Below are positions 9,101 through 18,003 of a stretch of 64,000 nt of DNA, one piece after another. The position numbers and the translations under genes are program-made. Numbering within the stretch: the stretch's first letter is position 1; each line of letters starts with the position of its first letter. Origin of the DNA: Clostridia bacterium (GTDB taxonomy: Bacteria; Bacillota; Clostridia; Christensenellales; Aristaeellaceae); NCBI GenBank assembly GCA_017397895.1, contig JAFQHP010000009.1:124001-188000 (forward strand), written 5' to 3'. A model generated the notes under the pieces. The model made no database searches, was not told the DNA's origin, and saw nothing but the letters and a program-made list of their open reading frames with translations.

Positions 9101-9907
9101 TTGGGCATACTATCCGATTTATTGAGCGGCAATATGCAGGCCATTATTTCCCTTCTGTATCAGCTGCCTGCAATATTGATCGCCCTGACGATGCACGAAG
9201 TGGCCCACGGTTATGTGGCCATGAAGTGCGGCGACCCTACGGCCCAGATGCTGGGCAGGCTGACCCTGAACCCTTTGCACCATCTGGACCCCATGGGCAC
9301 CGTGTGCATGTTCCTCTTTGGCATTGGCTGGGCAAAGCCGGTGCCGGTCAACCCCCGCAATTACAGGCATTTCAAGCGGGATGAGATTCTGGTTTCCATT
9401 GCCGGTATTGCCACGAACCTGTGCCTGTTTTTGCTGGCCAGTGTGCTGATGGTCATCCTGCAGCAGTTTATTTTCAATCCGGAATTGTTTACCATGGCCC
9501 CTTTCCTTTCGGACAGGAGCTTTCTCTCCTTTCAGGAAGGCTATTCATTTTTGCTGATGCAGGATCATAACCTGTCCTTATTTGCAGAAATGGGGCTGAC
9601 TGCATTTTTGCAGAACGAATGGCTGCTGTACATTCAACGATTCCTGATGTATTTCGCCATGGTCAACCTGAGCCTGGCGCTGTTCAACCTGCTGCCTGTC
9701 CCACCCCTGGACGGGTATCACCTGTTCAACGACATTCTCTTCCGGGGCAAGCTGCACATCCCGGCCAGAGTGGCCCAGGGCATCTCCATAGTGTTCATGC
9801 TGGTGCTGGCCTTTACAGATGTGGTGAGCAATCTCCTGTCCGTGGCGCTGTTTTTTGTGCAGGACAAGGTGATCTGGTTTTTACTTTGGATTATCGGAGG
9901 GCTGTAA
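9101..9907 (+). CDS. site-2 protease family (M50) membrane metalloprotease
   Basis: The 268-residue multi-pass membrane protein has the zinc motif HEVAH with His32, Glu33 and His36 inside the first hydrophobic segments, and NLLPVPPLDGYHLF near residue 200, which supplies the third metal ligand (Asp). These features define M50 peptidases of the YwhC type, whose substrates in Clostridia are mostly unknown. The start is TTG after AAAGGA. The gene precedes scpA directly: its TAA ends at 9907 and scpA starts at 9908, a common order in Clostridia. Confidence 0.93.
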   Translation: MGILSDLLSGNMQAIISLLYQLPAILIALTMHEVAHGYVAMKCGDPTAQMLGRLTLNPLHHLDPMGTVCMFLFGIGWAKPVPVNPRNYRHFKRDEILVSIAGIATNLCLFLLASVLMVILQQFIFNPELFTMAPFLSDRSFLSFQEGYSFLLMQDHNLSLFAEMGLTAFLQNEWLLYIQRFLMYFAMVNLSLALFNLLPVPPLDGYHLFNDILFRGKLHIPARVAQGISIVFMLVLAFTDVVSNLLSVALFFVQDKVIWFLLWIIGGL

Positions 9908-10672
9908 ATGGCCATTACACTGCGTTTGGATCAATTCGAAGGGCCGCTGGATATGCTGCTCTTCCTGATTGGCAAGGCAAAAATTGATATCAAGGACATT
10001 TTTGTCTCCCAGGTGACGGACCAGTATATCCAGTCCGTGCAGGATGCCCAGGACCTGGACATGGACGACGCCAGTGCCTTCATTGCCATGGCGGCCACGC
10101 TCTTGGAGATCAAAAGCCGCTCCCTGCTTCCCAAGCCCAAGGATGAAACGGAGGAGGAAGACCCGGAGGCCGCCCTGATCCGCCAATTGGAAGAATACCA
10201 GCGCTTCAAGCAGATTTCTCAGGATATGCAGGGCTTTGAAAAGGCGGCGGCGCTGATGTACCAGAAGCTGCCGGAGGAATACCCCCTGCCGCCCCCCACC
10301 CTGGAACTGACCGGGCTCACCATGGACGGCCTGCTTGCCGCCTTTGCCCGGGTGATGGCCCGTATAGAAGAAGAAGCGGAGGAAGAGCCGGTGCAGACGA
10401 CCCGGCGCATCATCCGGGATGAATACACTGTGCCCCGGTGCACGGCACACATCTTAAGGCATCTGAAAAAAGGCCCGGTGCGCTTTGAAAACCTGTTCAG
10501 CCCCCATCCCTCCCGGGACGAAGTGGTCACCCTGTTCCTGGCGGTATTAGAGCTTCTGCGTCTGGGCCGCACCCATGTGGTGCAGGACGGTATTTTCGGT
10601 GATATTCTGCTGGAGCCCCGGCAGCCGGATCATCCCACAGAAGGAGATATGACCATCGATGGATATGAATGA
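9908..10672 (+). CDS. scpA: segregation and condensation protein ScpA
   Basis: ScpA is the kleisin that bridges the two heads of the Smc dimer. The 254 residues start with the typical FEGPLDMLLFLI block, followed by the helical N-domain, an acidic linker (EETEEEDPEAAL near 75-90) and a winged-helix C-terminal domain near 175-240. It overlaps scpB by 14 nt, so translation is coupled. The partner smc is in this window but on the opposite strand. Confidence 0.97.
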   Translation: MAITLRLDQFEGPLDMLLFLIGKAKIDIKDIFVSQVTDQYIQSVQDAQDLDMDDASAFIAMAATLLEIKSRSLLPKPKDETEEEDPEAALIRQLEEYQRFKQISQDMQGFEKAAALMYQKLPEEYPLPPPTLELTGLTMDGLLAAFARVMARIEEEAEEEPVQTTRRIIRDEYTVPRCTAHILRHLKKGPVRFENLFSPHPSRDEVVTLFLAVLELLRLGRTHVVQDGIFGDILLEPRQPDHPTEGDMTIDGYE

Positions 10673-11207
10673 ACTGGCCCATGTGATTGAGGCCATCCTG
10701 TTTGTGGCAGGGGAACCTGTGGAGGTGCACGAATTGCAGCGTGCCCTGGAAATTACGGAAGACGAAACCTGGCAGGCCATCGACGCCCTGGACAGCGATT
10801 ACAGTTACCACCGCCGGGGCATCTGCCTGAAGCGGTTCGGCAACCATATTCAATTGTCCACCCGGGCGGATTACGCGCCTTATGTGGAGCGGCTTTTGCA
10901 GCCCATCCAGAAGCAGTCCCTTTCCCAGTCCGCCATGGAAACCCTGGCCGTCATTGCCTACCGCCAGCCGGTTACCAAGCTGGAAATTGAAGCCATCCGC
11001 GGCGTGAAATGCGATTATTCGGTGCAGTCCCTGGTGAACAAAAACCTCATCGAGGTGGTAGGCCGGAAGGAAACCCTGGGTCGTCCCATGCTGTACGGCA
11101 CCACGGATTTTTTCCTGTCCCATTTCGGCCTTTCCTCCCTGAACGATCTGCCCGCCCCGCCGGACGCACCGGCCCAGGAAACAGAGGCGGAACCCCTTGT
11201 TCCTTGA
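10659..11207 (+). CDS. scpB: segregation and condensation protein ScpB
   Basis: ScpB forms a dimer of tandem winged helices that binds ScpA in the Smc complex. The 182-residue protein starts with IEAILFVAGEPVEV and contains the conserved SQSAMETLAVIAYRQPVTKLEI region and RGVKCDYSVQSLVNKNLIE. The last 20 residues are a Pro/Ala/Glu-rich tail. It overlaps scpA and is followed 16 nt later by deoB. Confidence 0.97.
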   Translation: MDMNELAHVIEAILFVAGEPVEVHELQRALEITEDETWQAIDALDSDYSYHRRGICLKRFGNHIQLSTRADYAPYVERLLQPIQKQSLSQSAMETLAVIAYRQPVTKLEIEAIRGVKCDYSVQSLVNKNLIEVVGRKETLGRPMLYGTTDFFLSHFGLSSLNDLPAPPDAPAQETEAEPLVP

Positions 11208-11223
11208 CAGAAAGGAGCCTGTT

Positions 11224-12390
11224 ATGAAAAAAGTAACCCTCATCGTGCTGGACAGCGTGGGCGTTGGTGCCCTGCCGGACGCCGCTTCGTTTGGCGACGC
11301 CGGGGCCAATACCATCGGCCACATTGCCGAACAGATGCCCCTTCAGGTGCCCAACATGCTGAAGATGGGCCTGGGGCATTTGCCCGGCCTGCCGCTTAAA
11401 AAGGACGAAAACGGCTGCGGCGCTTATGGCCGGGCCATGGAAAAATCCGTGGGCAAGGATACCACCACCGGCCATTGGGAAATGAGCGGCATCATTCTGC
11501 CCCGGCCCTTCCCCGTTTACCCCAACGGCTTCCCGGAGGACGTGATCGCCGCTTTCGAACAGGCCATCGGCACCAAAGTGCTTGGCAACAAGCCGGCCAG
11601 CGGCACCGCCATTTTGGACGAATTGGGGGAAGAGCATCTGCGCACCGGCTATCCCATTGTCTACACCTCCGCCGACAGCGTGTTCCAGATTGCCGCCCAC
11701 GAGCGCCTCTATCCCCCGGAAAAGCTGTACGAAATCTGCCGCATTGCAAGGCAGCAGCTCCAGGGTGAGCACGGCGTGGGAAGAGTCATCGCCCGCCCCT
11801 TCATCGGCGAAAAGGCCGGCGCCTTCACCCGCACCGGCAACCGGCGTGATTTCTCCCTGGAGCCCATTGCCCCCACCATGCTGGACGTATTGCACCAGCA
11901 GGGCTTTGACACCCTGGCAGTGGGCAAAATTGAAGATATTTTCGCCATGCGGGGCATCGGGAAAAGCAACCACGCCTCCGGAAACCCCGCCTGCATCGAT
12001 GCGGCGCTTGATTACCTGAAAACCGATTTCAATGGCCTTCTGTTCGTCAATCTTGTGGATTTCGATTCTCTGTACGGCCACCGCCGGGACGTGGAGGGCT
12101 ACGGCAAGGCACTGGAATATTTCGACAGCCGTATCCCGGAATTCACTGCCCTGATGGACAATGATGATCTTCTCATCATCACCGCCGATCACGGCTGCGA
12201 CCCTGCCCACCACGGCACCGACCATACCCGGGAATACATTCCCATCCTCTGCTTCAAAAAGGGCATGAAAGGCCTTTGCGATATCGGCACCCGGGAAACC
12301 TTTGCCGATATTGCGCAGACTGTTTGCGATTATCTGGGGGCCAAAGCGGATTTTGCCGCCTGCTCCTTCTCAGAAAAACTGGAGGGCTGA
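11224..12390 (+). CDS. deoB: phosphopentomutase DeoB
   Basis: DeoB interconverts (deoxy)ribose 1-phosphate and 5-phosphate in nucleoside breakdown. The 388 residues begin MKKVTLIVLDSVGVGALPDA, where Asp10 is a metal ligand. They contain the phosphorylated-threonine region DTTTGHWEM and the C-terminal metal motif ADHGCDPAHHGTDHTREY. Start 11224 is chosen over the upstream in-frame TTG at 11197 because AAAGGAG lies at proper spacing and the N-terminus matches the family. The next gene, punA, makes the sugar 1-phosphate that DeoB uses. Confidence 0.96.
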   Translation: MKKVTLIVLDSVGVGALPDAASFGDAGANTIGHIAEQMPLQVPNMLKMGLGHLPGLPLKKDENGCGAYGRAMEKSVGKDTTTGHWEMSGIILPRPFPVYPNGFPEDVIAAFEQAIGTKVLGNKPASGTAILDELGEEHLRTGYPIVYTSADSVFQIAAHERLYPPEKLYEICRIARQQLQGEHGVGRVIARPFIGEKAGAFTRTGNRRDFSLEPIAPTMLDVLHQQGFDTLAVGKIEDIFAMRGIGKSNHASGNPACIDAALDYLKTDFNGLLFVNLVDFDSLYGHRRDVEGYGKALEYFDSRIPEFTALMDNDDLLIITADHGCDPAHHGTDHTREYIPILCFKKGMKGLCDIGTRETFADIAQTVCDYLGAKADFAACSFSEKLEG

Positions 12391-12393
12391 CAG

Positions 12394-13209
12394 ATGGATT
12401 ATATGGAACGCATCACCCGGGCTGCAAAGGCCATTGAAGAAAGAATCGGCACGGCGGAGATTGCCGTCATTCTGGGCAGCGGCCTGGGGGATTTCGGCAA
12501 TACCCTTTCCGACGCAAAATCCATCCCCTACTCCGAAATTCCCGGCTTCCCCTCCGTTTCCGTGCAGGGCCATGCCGGGGTGCTGTCCGCCGGCATGAAG
12601 GGCGGCAAGCGCATCCTGGTCATGAGCGGCCGCTTCCACGCCTATGAAGGCCACCCCATGGAGGACGTGACCCTGCCCGTCCGGGTGATGGCCAGGCTTG
12701 GCGTGAAAAAGTTGATCGTCACCAACGCCGCCGGCGCCGTGAACACCGCCTTCTACCCCGGCGACCTGATGCTCATCACCGATTTTCTGAACCTTTCCGG
12801 CATGAACCCCCTCATCGGCAAGAACCTCAGCGAATTCGGCCCCCGCTTCCCCGATATGAGCAATGCCTTCGATAAGGGCCTGCGTGCCCTGGCCCTTTCC
12901 TGTGCCAAAGAGCAAGGCATCCCCCTGCAGCAGGGCGTGTACACCTGGATGAGCGGCCCCACCTATGAAACCCCGGCGGAAATCCGCATGGTGCGCACCC
13001 TGGGCGGCGATGCCGTGGGCATGAGCACCGTGCCCGAAACCATCGTTGCCAACCATTCCGGCATGAAGGTGCTGGGCATTTCCTGCTGCACCAACATGGC
13101 CGCCGGCGTTTTGGACCAGCCCATCAACCATCAGGAAGTGATGGAAATGGGCCTGAAGGCCCGGGACAGCTTTGCCGCCCTGGTCACCGCCGTGATCGAA
13201 AAAATGTAA
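12394..13209 (+). CDS. punA: purine nucleoside phosphorylase
   Basis: The 271-residue protein matches the trimeric PNP family that splits inosine and guanosine with phosphate. Conserved blocks include VILGSGLGDFG (phosphate loop, about 26-36), GRFHAYEGHP near 82-91, VTNAAGAVN near 109-117, and the base-binding region YTWMSGPTYETPAEIRM. It follows deoB by 3 nt in the same operon, giving a purine nucleoside salvage and ribose recovery pair. Confidence 0.95.
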   Translation: MDYMERITRAAKAIEERIGTAEIAVILGSGLGDFGNTLSDAKSIPYSEIPGFPSVSVQGHAGVLSAGMKGGKRILVMSGRFHAYEGHPMEDVTLPVRVMARLGVKKLIVTNAAGAVNTAFYPGDLMLITDFLNLSGMNPLIGKNLSEFGPRFPDMSNAFDKGLRALALSCAKEQGIPLQQGVYTWMSGPTYETPAEIRMVRTLGGDAVGMSTVPETIVANHSGMKVLGISCCTNMAAGVLDQPINHQEVMEMGLKARDSFAALVTAVIEKM

Positions 13210-13224
13210 TTCCGCAGGTGCGCC

Positions 13225-13635
13225 ATGGATAAAGAAATGCTTGATGATATTCGCGATGCCATTGAAGAAGCCATGGAAGATGCCCTGGATGATGCAACGG
13301 ATGAACTGGAAGACCGGCTGCAGGAATTGATCAGCGATTCCATCAGCGAGTTTTTCGCCGAAGGACTGGAAGAAGTGCTGCACAATCATCAGTTCACCCT
13401 GAAAGACGGCACCGTTATCCAGCCCCGGCAGAGAACCAAGGTGCTCAGCCCGGATAAGACCCGTCTGTATGCCTGCTACGGCGGCCTTCGCATTGACGGC
13501 ACCACCTTGCAGGTGCAAACCCGCATCAGCAGCTGGAACCCCCTGTGTACCTACCAGACCAAAGAAGAAGCAGTACAGGCTCTTCTGAAGGTGAAGAATG
13601 CCATGGAGCAGGGGCTTTCTATCATCGAGTTATAA
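13225..13635 (+). CDS. small acidic protein of unknown function
   Basis: I do not recognise this 136-residue protein. The first 55 residues are strongly acidic and probably helical (runs such as DDIRDAIEEAMEDALDDAT), suggesting an amphipathic coil. Residues 58-136 look like a small alpha/beta domain (FTLKDGTVIQPRQRTKVL, then TYQTKEEAVQALLKVKNAM). It has no signal peptide or membrane segment. It starts 15 nt after punA behind a weak ribosome site (CGCAGGTG) and is the last gene of the run before repeat copy A. Confidence 0.75.
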   Translation: MDKEMLDDIRDAIEEAMEDALDDATDELEDRLQELISDSISEFFAEGLEEVLHNHQFTLKDGTVIQPRQRTKVLSPDKTRLYACYGGLRIDGTTLQVQTRISSWNPLCTYQTKEEAVQALLKVKNAMEQGLSIIEL

Positions 13636-13639
13636 GGGA

Positions 13640-14190
13640 AACCATGGGGTTTCACCCCACAAGGAGCATTGCCCCTTGCCCCATTTCCGGATACTGCTTG
13701 TTTTTCCATGCAAACAATTTCCCGGTGAAACAAAGTAACACGCAGAAACCCCTTCGCTGAAGAAAATTGTGAGTTTGCGTGTTGGGTGTGGCACAGCCAC
13801 CCACGGGCTGGGCGGTGGAACACCGCCGGCCGGATGCTGTGCATCCGGGGAAAACAGAAAAAAAGGCGCTGGCGGAAATTCATTTCCAGCCACGCCTTTT
13901 TTCTGTTTTCATTGGGCCCGTGGGCTCTCTTTCCGTTTCCACAAGTAACATGCGGAAAACTGTTTGAAAAAACAGTCTACTTTTTCGCAGAAAGGGTCCA
14001 GGGGCAATGCCCCTGGTGCCGGGGGTACGGGGGGCGCGGAGCCCCCTGCTTGGTCCGTTCCTCACCTGGTATGCGGAAAAAAGTTTGTTTAATCAGTTTT
14101 CTGTATCGCAAAACGGGTGCAGGGCCAATAGCCCTGCTGCCGAGGGGTACAAGGGGCGAGAAGCCCCCTGCTTCGTTCTCACGCTCCTGC
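13640..14190. repeat. structured palindromic repeat, copy A
   Basis: The 560-bp gap between two convergent genes is filled by the first of three related elements. The outer stem is CCCACGGGC (13800-13808) with GCCCGTGGG (13916-13924). Inside are three hairpins: GGCGGTG/CACCGCC (13811-13827), CCGGATGC/GCATCCGG (13830-13848) and a stem of about 29 positions at 13850-13910 beginning GAAAACAG. Both flanks carry GC-rich hairpin modules in inverted orientation (13647-13685; 13995-14049), and the right one is duplicated at 14115-14171. The orientation is opposite to copies B and C. No plausible ORF or transposase is inside. Confidence 0.85.
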
Positions 14191-14196
14191 CTCAGG

Positions 14197-15603
14197 TCAC
14201 CGCACGGTGCCGGGCACTTCGTAGCGGATGCGCATCTTGGGCGCTTCCTGCAGCGTGGCGTAGTAGTTTTCCGTCCAGTCAGCGCTGCCGTCATCCACGT
14301 TGACGCCGTCCACAGGCGTTGCAAAGATCTTCATGGTCATCTTGCAGGGGCCGGACAGGGGCTTGTCAAAGAAAGCGCTCATCATATCGATGGTTTTGGT
14401 GCCGGGAGCCTTGTAGAACCAGCGGCCGTTCAATTCCACCATCAGGCCGATATCCTGTTCCACGGTCATTTCGCAGAACTCGGGATTGCCTTCAAAATCA
14501 ATTTCCATAGCCAGGCCGTCGGCGTCTTCACTGCCGCCCCAGCGAAGCTGCGCCGGGAAGGAAGTTTCTTCCCCTTCGGTCATTTCCGGCATGAACCAGG
14601 GATCATGGAGTACCTTGTCCCGGTATTCTGCCAGCATGGGCTGCTCAATGCCCACAGCTTTGTTGTTGGGGTCTTCAATTTCCAGGCCCAGGCGTCCCCG
14701 GTCCCGGAACTGATAGAGGCTGATGGCCTTGAACCAATCCACCTTGTTATCCCGCCAATAATGGGCAAAGCGCACAATGGATTCACCCTGCAGCCGGGGG
14801 CCGGTGACATCGCCGTCGGTATTGAATTCTGCGGTGATCATGGGCCGGTGTTCTCCTGCCAGCTCACAGGCACGCTTGTAGGTTCTTTCAAACTGCTGCA
14901 CCATGTCCGCCACGCAGCCGCCCTTGTATCGGCCGCCGCCCACTTCGGCCACATCATAGGGCCAGCCGTAGTGCAGCGCCAGATACCCGTCGCAGCTCCA
15001 TGCATCGGCTACCTTGTAGCAATCCTTGAATGCTTCTTCCTGTTCCACATGGCCGTCGGGCATGCCCCAGCCGCCGCAGAAAATCACACTGACATTGGGG
15101 GCATACTCCTTGATGATGCCGGCAAAACGGTTGAAAAACGCACCCACTTCGGGGTAGGTGTAGCGCTTGTTATGCTGGAACCAGCTGCCGCAGCATTCAT
15201 GATTGATGCGGATCATCATCCGGCCAAAGGGCTTGAGCTGCAGGGCAATTTCCTTCAGTTCTTCATCGGTGCAGCCGCAATCCAGGGTCAAGGTCAGCAG
15301 CACTTCCTGGCCGTGGCGTCGGATATCCTTCATCTGCTCGAAGGGCTGGCCGTTCTGGCCGTAGGGGAAGTAATCGTCATAAGGGTAGTCCCACTGGAAG
15401 GAAACCTTTTTATCCTTCCATGCTTCGGAAATGCGGGCAGGCCATTCGGCATCGTGGGGATAATAGGTGTACATAATGTTCACGGCGCGGTGGGGCCGGC
15501 CCATTTTGTGCAGGATGTAATCCTGATTGACGTATTCGGCGCGTTCGCTGCCGTCGCCCAGGTCCAGCGCGCAATGGGCAGGGCCCATGTGAAGCTTTTT
15601 CAT
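14197..15603 (-). CDS. GH26-like glycoside hydrolase
   Basis: The 468-residue protein looks like a TIM-barrel glycosidase of the GH26 type (beta-mannanase relatives). The segment RINHECCGSWFQ near 154-165 resembles the acid/base region of that family (R-x-x-H-E-x-x-G-S-W-F), and ITAEFNTDGD near 280 is a plausible nucleophile strand. The C-terminal 130 residues look like a beta-sandwich. There is no signal peptide, so it would act inside the cell on imported oligosaccharides. AAGGAG precedes the ATG. It is not clearly in an operon: ackA follows on the same strand 130 bp upstream. Substrate unknown. Confidence 0.8.
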   Translation of the reverse strand: MKKLHMGPAHCALDLGDGSERAEYVNQDYILHKMGRPHRAVNIMYTYYPHDAEWPARISEAWKDKKVSFQWDYPYDDYFPYGQNGQPFEQMKDIRRHGQEVLLTLTLDCGCTDEELKEIALQLKPFGRMMIRINHECCGSWFQHNKRYTYPEVGAFFNRFAGIIKEYAPNVSVIFCGGWGMPDGHVEQEEAFKDCYKVADAWSCDGYLALHYGWPYDVAEVGGGRYKGGCVADMVQQFERTYKRACELAGEHRPMITAEFNTDGDVTGPRLQGESIVRFAHYWRDNKVDWFKAISLYQFRDRGRLGLEIEDPNNKAVGIEQPMLAEYRDKVLHDPWFMPEMTEGEETSFPAQLRWGGSEDADGLAMEIDFEGNPEFCEMTVEQDIGLMVELNGRWFYKAPGTKTIDMMSAFFDKPLSGPCKMTMKIFATPVDGVNVDDGSADWTENYYATLQEAPKMRIRYEVPGTVR

Positions 15604-15687
15604 AGCTAATTCTCCTTCTGCGTATCAGTCGGTCTTCATCTTTCCTTATATTATCACATCTGCCTGCCTTTTTCTATAGCTTTTAGC

Positions 15688-15720
15688 AAAAAAAGCGCCT
15701 GTCTCCTTCGAAACAGGCGC
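15688..15720 (-). terminator. intrinsic terminator of ackA
   Basis: On the minus strand GCGCCTGTTTC pairs with its complement across a short loop, followed by seven Us. It starts 16 nt after the ackA stop. Confidence 0.85.
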
Positions 15721-15735
15721 TTGGAAAAGCGGGGA

Positions 15736-16950
15736 TTACTTGCTCACCAGCTCCAGGGTGTCCCGGGCAATGGCGATTTCTTCGTTGGTGGGGATGACAC
15801 AGATGAGCACCTTGCTGTCATCGGCGGAGATAACGGCTTCATGCACATTGGGCCAGGCCAGGGCAGCGTTCTTTTCCTTGTCCAGCTTGGCGCCCATGTA
15901 TTCGAAACCGGCCATGATATCTTCACGCAGGCCGTAGTTGTTTTCGCCGATACCGGCGGTGAACACGATCACGTCCACGCCGTTCATGGCGGCGGCATAG
16001 GAACCGATGTACTTGCGGATGCCGTACACCAGCATATCCCGGGCCAGCTGAGCACGGGGGTTGCCTTCCTTTGCGGCGTTGTCCACGTCACGCATATCGT
16101 TGGAGAGGCCGCTGATGCCAAGCAGGCCGCTCTTTTTGTTGCACATATTCAGCATGTCCTTCACGGAGATGCCTTCCTTGTCGCACACAAATTCCACCAC
16201 GGCAGGGTCCAGGTTACCGGAGCGGGTGCCCATCAGCACGCCTTCCAGAGGGGTGAGACCCATGGAGGTATCCACGCACTTGCCGTATTCCACAGCAGCC
16301 AGGGAGGAACCGTTGCCCAGGTGAGCGGTGATGATGCGCACATCTTCCGGCTTCTTGCCCAGGAATTCGGCGGTCCGCTTGCTTACATAGCGGTGAGAGG
16401 TGCCGTGGAAGCCGTAGCGGCGCACATGGTGCTTTTCATAAATTTCATAGGGCAGGCCGTACATGTAAGCCTTGGGGGGCATGGTCTGGTGGAAGGCGGT
16501 GTCAAACACGGCCACCATGGGGGTGGTGGGCATAACTTCCTGGCAGGCCTTGATGCCCATGAGGTTTGCAGGGTTATGCAAAGGGCCCAGGGGGATATTT
16601 TCTTCGATGGCGGCGATCACTTCATCATTGATGATCATGGATTCGGAGAACTTGCTGCCGCCATGGAGCACACGGTGGCCCACAGCGCTGATTTCGTCCA
16701 TGGATTTCACAGCGCCCTTTTCCGGGTCGGTCAGTGCGGCCAGCATCATTTTGCAGCCCTGCACATGGTCCTTAATCTTGTCTTCGGCCCAGTCAACGAT
16801 CTTTTCGCCGTTCACTTTGCATTCGTGATGGCCATTTTCCGCCATACCAATACGTTCCACCAAACCCTTGGCCAGGGTCTGCTCGTTATCCATATCGATC
16901 AGCTGATACTTCAGCGAAGAGGAACCTGCGTTCACAATCAAAACTTTCAT
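15736..16950 (-). CDS. ackA: acetate kinase
   Basis: Acetate kinase makes ATP and acetate from acetyl phosphate, the last step of acetogenic fermentation. The 404 residues start MKVLIVNAGSSSLKYQL, the ASKHA signature with Asn7, and include AVFDTAFHQTMP, YGFHGTSHRYV and the second signature HLGNGSSLAAV; the C-terminal GIGENNYGLRE is also conserved. No pta gene adjoins it here. It has its own strong promoter and terminator and looks monocistronic. Confidence 0.98.
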   Translation of the reverse strand: MKVLIVNAGSSSLKYQLIDMDNEQTLAKGLVERIGMAENGHHECKVNGEKIVDWAEDKIKDHVQGCKMMLAALTDPEKGAVKSMDEISAVGHRVLHGGSKFSESMIINDEVIAAIEENIPLGPLHNPANLMGIKACQEVMPTTPMVAVFDTAFHQTMPPKAYMYGLPYEIYEKHHVRRYGFHGTSHRYVSKRTAEFLGKKPEDVRIITAHLGNGSSLAAVEYGKCVDTSMGLTPLEGVLMGTRSGNLDPAVVEFVCDKEGISVKDMLNMCNKKSGLLGISGLSNDMRDVDNAAKEGNPRAQLARDMLVYGIRKYIGSYAAAMNGVDVIVFTAGIGENNYGLREDIMAGFEYMGAKLDKEKNAALAWPNVHEAVISADDSKVLICVIPTNEEIAIARDTLELVSK

Positions 16951-16997
16951 TGCACAATACCCTTCTTCCTTTTTTTATCAGAAAAATACCAAATGTC

Positions 16998-17026
16998 ATT
17001 ATACAGGATATTGTCCTTTTTTTCAA
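16998..17026 (-). promoter_or_regulatory. sigma-A type promoter of ackA
   Basis: TTGAAA and TATAAT on the minus strand are separated by exactly 17 nt. The -35 box overlaps the TGA stop of the upstream YlbJ-like gene. Confidence 0.75.
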
Positions 17027-17841
17027 CCGATAAACCAAATATTTTGCAGAATTAAGCATAAAAGAAAGGAAATACCCCCATGCAACAGCTGCACCCCCGC
17101 CAGCTGCCAGGCTTTCAGGCCGCTTTCCTGCCAGTAGCGCAGGTTCTGCATCAGGATGGACAGGCCGCCAAAGGACACCGCCCCGCACACAAAAGGAAGC
17201 ATATTTTCCGGCCCCAACCCGATCAGCCGCTTCACGCCGCCGGTCACCTCCATCACGCACTGCAGCCCCGCTGCCAAGCCTTTCCCAAGCCCCGGAAGGG
17301 CACACTGCATCATTCTGGCCCCCACGCACCCCAGCATCAATAAGAACGCCACGTTCAATAGCGCCTGCACGCTTTGATCCGTGCACTGCAAAAAGGAAGG
17401 GGGCGCACTTTCCCTTTTCTTCCCCTTTTCCTTCGGGAAGCACATCGCTGTCAGGAATGCCCCGGCCAGATGGCAGATGTAAACCAGCCATGCCGCCCCC
17501 TTGTCCCCCAGCCAGCCTGCCACGGCCCCCAGAAAAAACAGCGGGCTCATCACCCCGCAAAGGGCGGCGTCGCGCATGGCTCCCCCTTTTCCTTTCCCCT
17601 GCCCGCTCATCAGCTTCGCCCCGCCCGGTGACCCGCACAAAACCGACGCCGCCACCCGAAATATCTCCCCCTTTGCCCGGCTGCACAAATAGGAACTGAG
17701 GGCCATTCCGGGCCCCAGCCCCGGCGCCACACTGCCTGCCCACATGGAAAGCCCTTCCCTTGCGGCATCGGCAGCCTGAGCCGGAAAGATAAACACCGCC
17801 CCAAGCATCCCACCTGCCAGCACATACGGCAAAAACCCCAT
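17023..17841 (-). CDS. YlbJ-like sporulation/nucleoside-recognition membrane protein
   Basis: The 272-residue protein is almost entirely hydrophobic with about seven to eight membrane segments. The block CGSPGGAKLMSG and the later FGGLSILMQNL fit the nucleoside-recognition (Gate) domain as seen in the sporulation protein YlbJ. The start at 17841 follows GGGAGGAG by 7 nt; the much longer open frame running upstream is only the antisense of the sugar kinase gene. The role in sporulation is inferred from weak motif similarity. Confidence 0.7.
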   Translation of the reverse strand: MGFLPYVLAGGMLGAVFIFPAQAADAAREGLSMWAGSVAPGLGPGMALSSYLCSRAKGEIFRVAASVLCGSPGGAKLMSGQGKGKGGAMRDAALCGVMSPLFFLGAVAGWLGDKGAAWLVYICHLAGAFLTAMCFPKEKGKKRESAPPSFLQCTDQSVQALLNVAFLLMLGCVGARMMQCALPGLGKGLAAGLQCVMEVTGGVKRLIGLGPENMLPFVCGAVSFGGLSILMQNLRYWQESGLKAWQLAGVQLLHGGISFLLCLILQNIWFIG

Positions 17842-18003
17842 CTTTTCACTCCTCCCGTTCATCATATAAAAACAAGAGAAAAATATGCACATTTCCGGCA
17901 TGCCGGCAGGAAAAAGGAAGAGCACGGCGTAAATGAAAAATGTGAATATGTGCGTTCTTTCCACAAAGGATGCATAATTGATAAAAACAGGAGTGTATGC
18001 AAA

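Noticed and set aside
13786..15609. Plus-strand frame of 607 codons across repeat copy A and the GH26-like gene
   Set aside because: It joins repeat sequence to the antisense of the hydrolase gene and has no domain.
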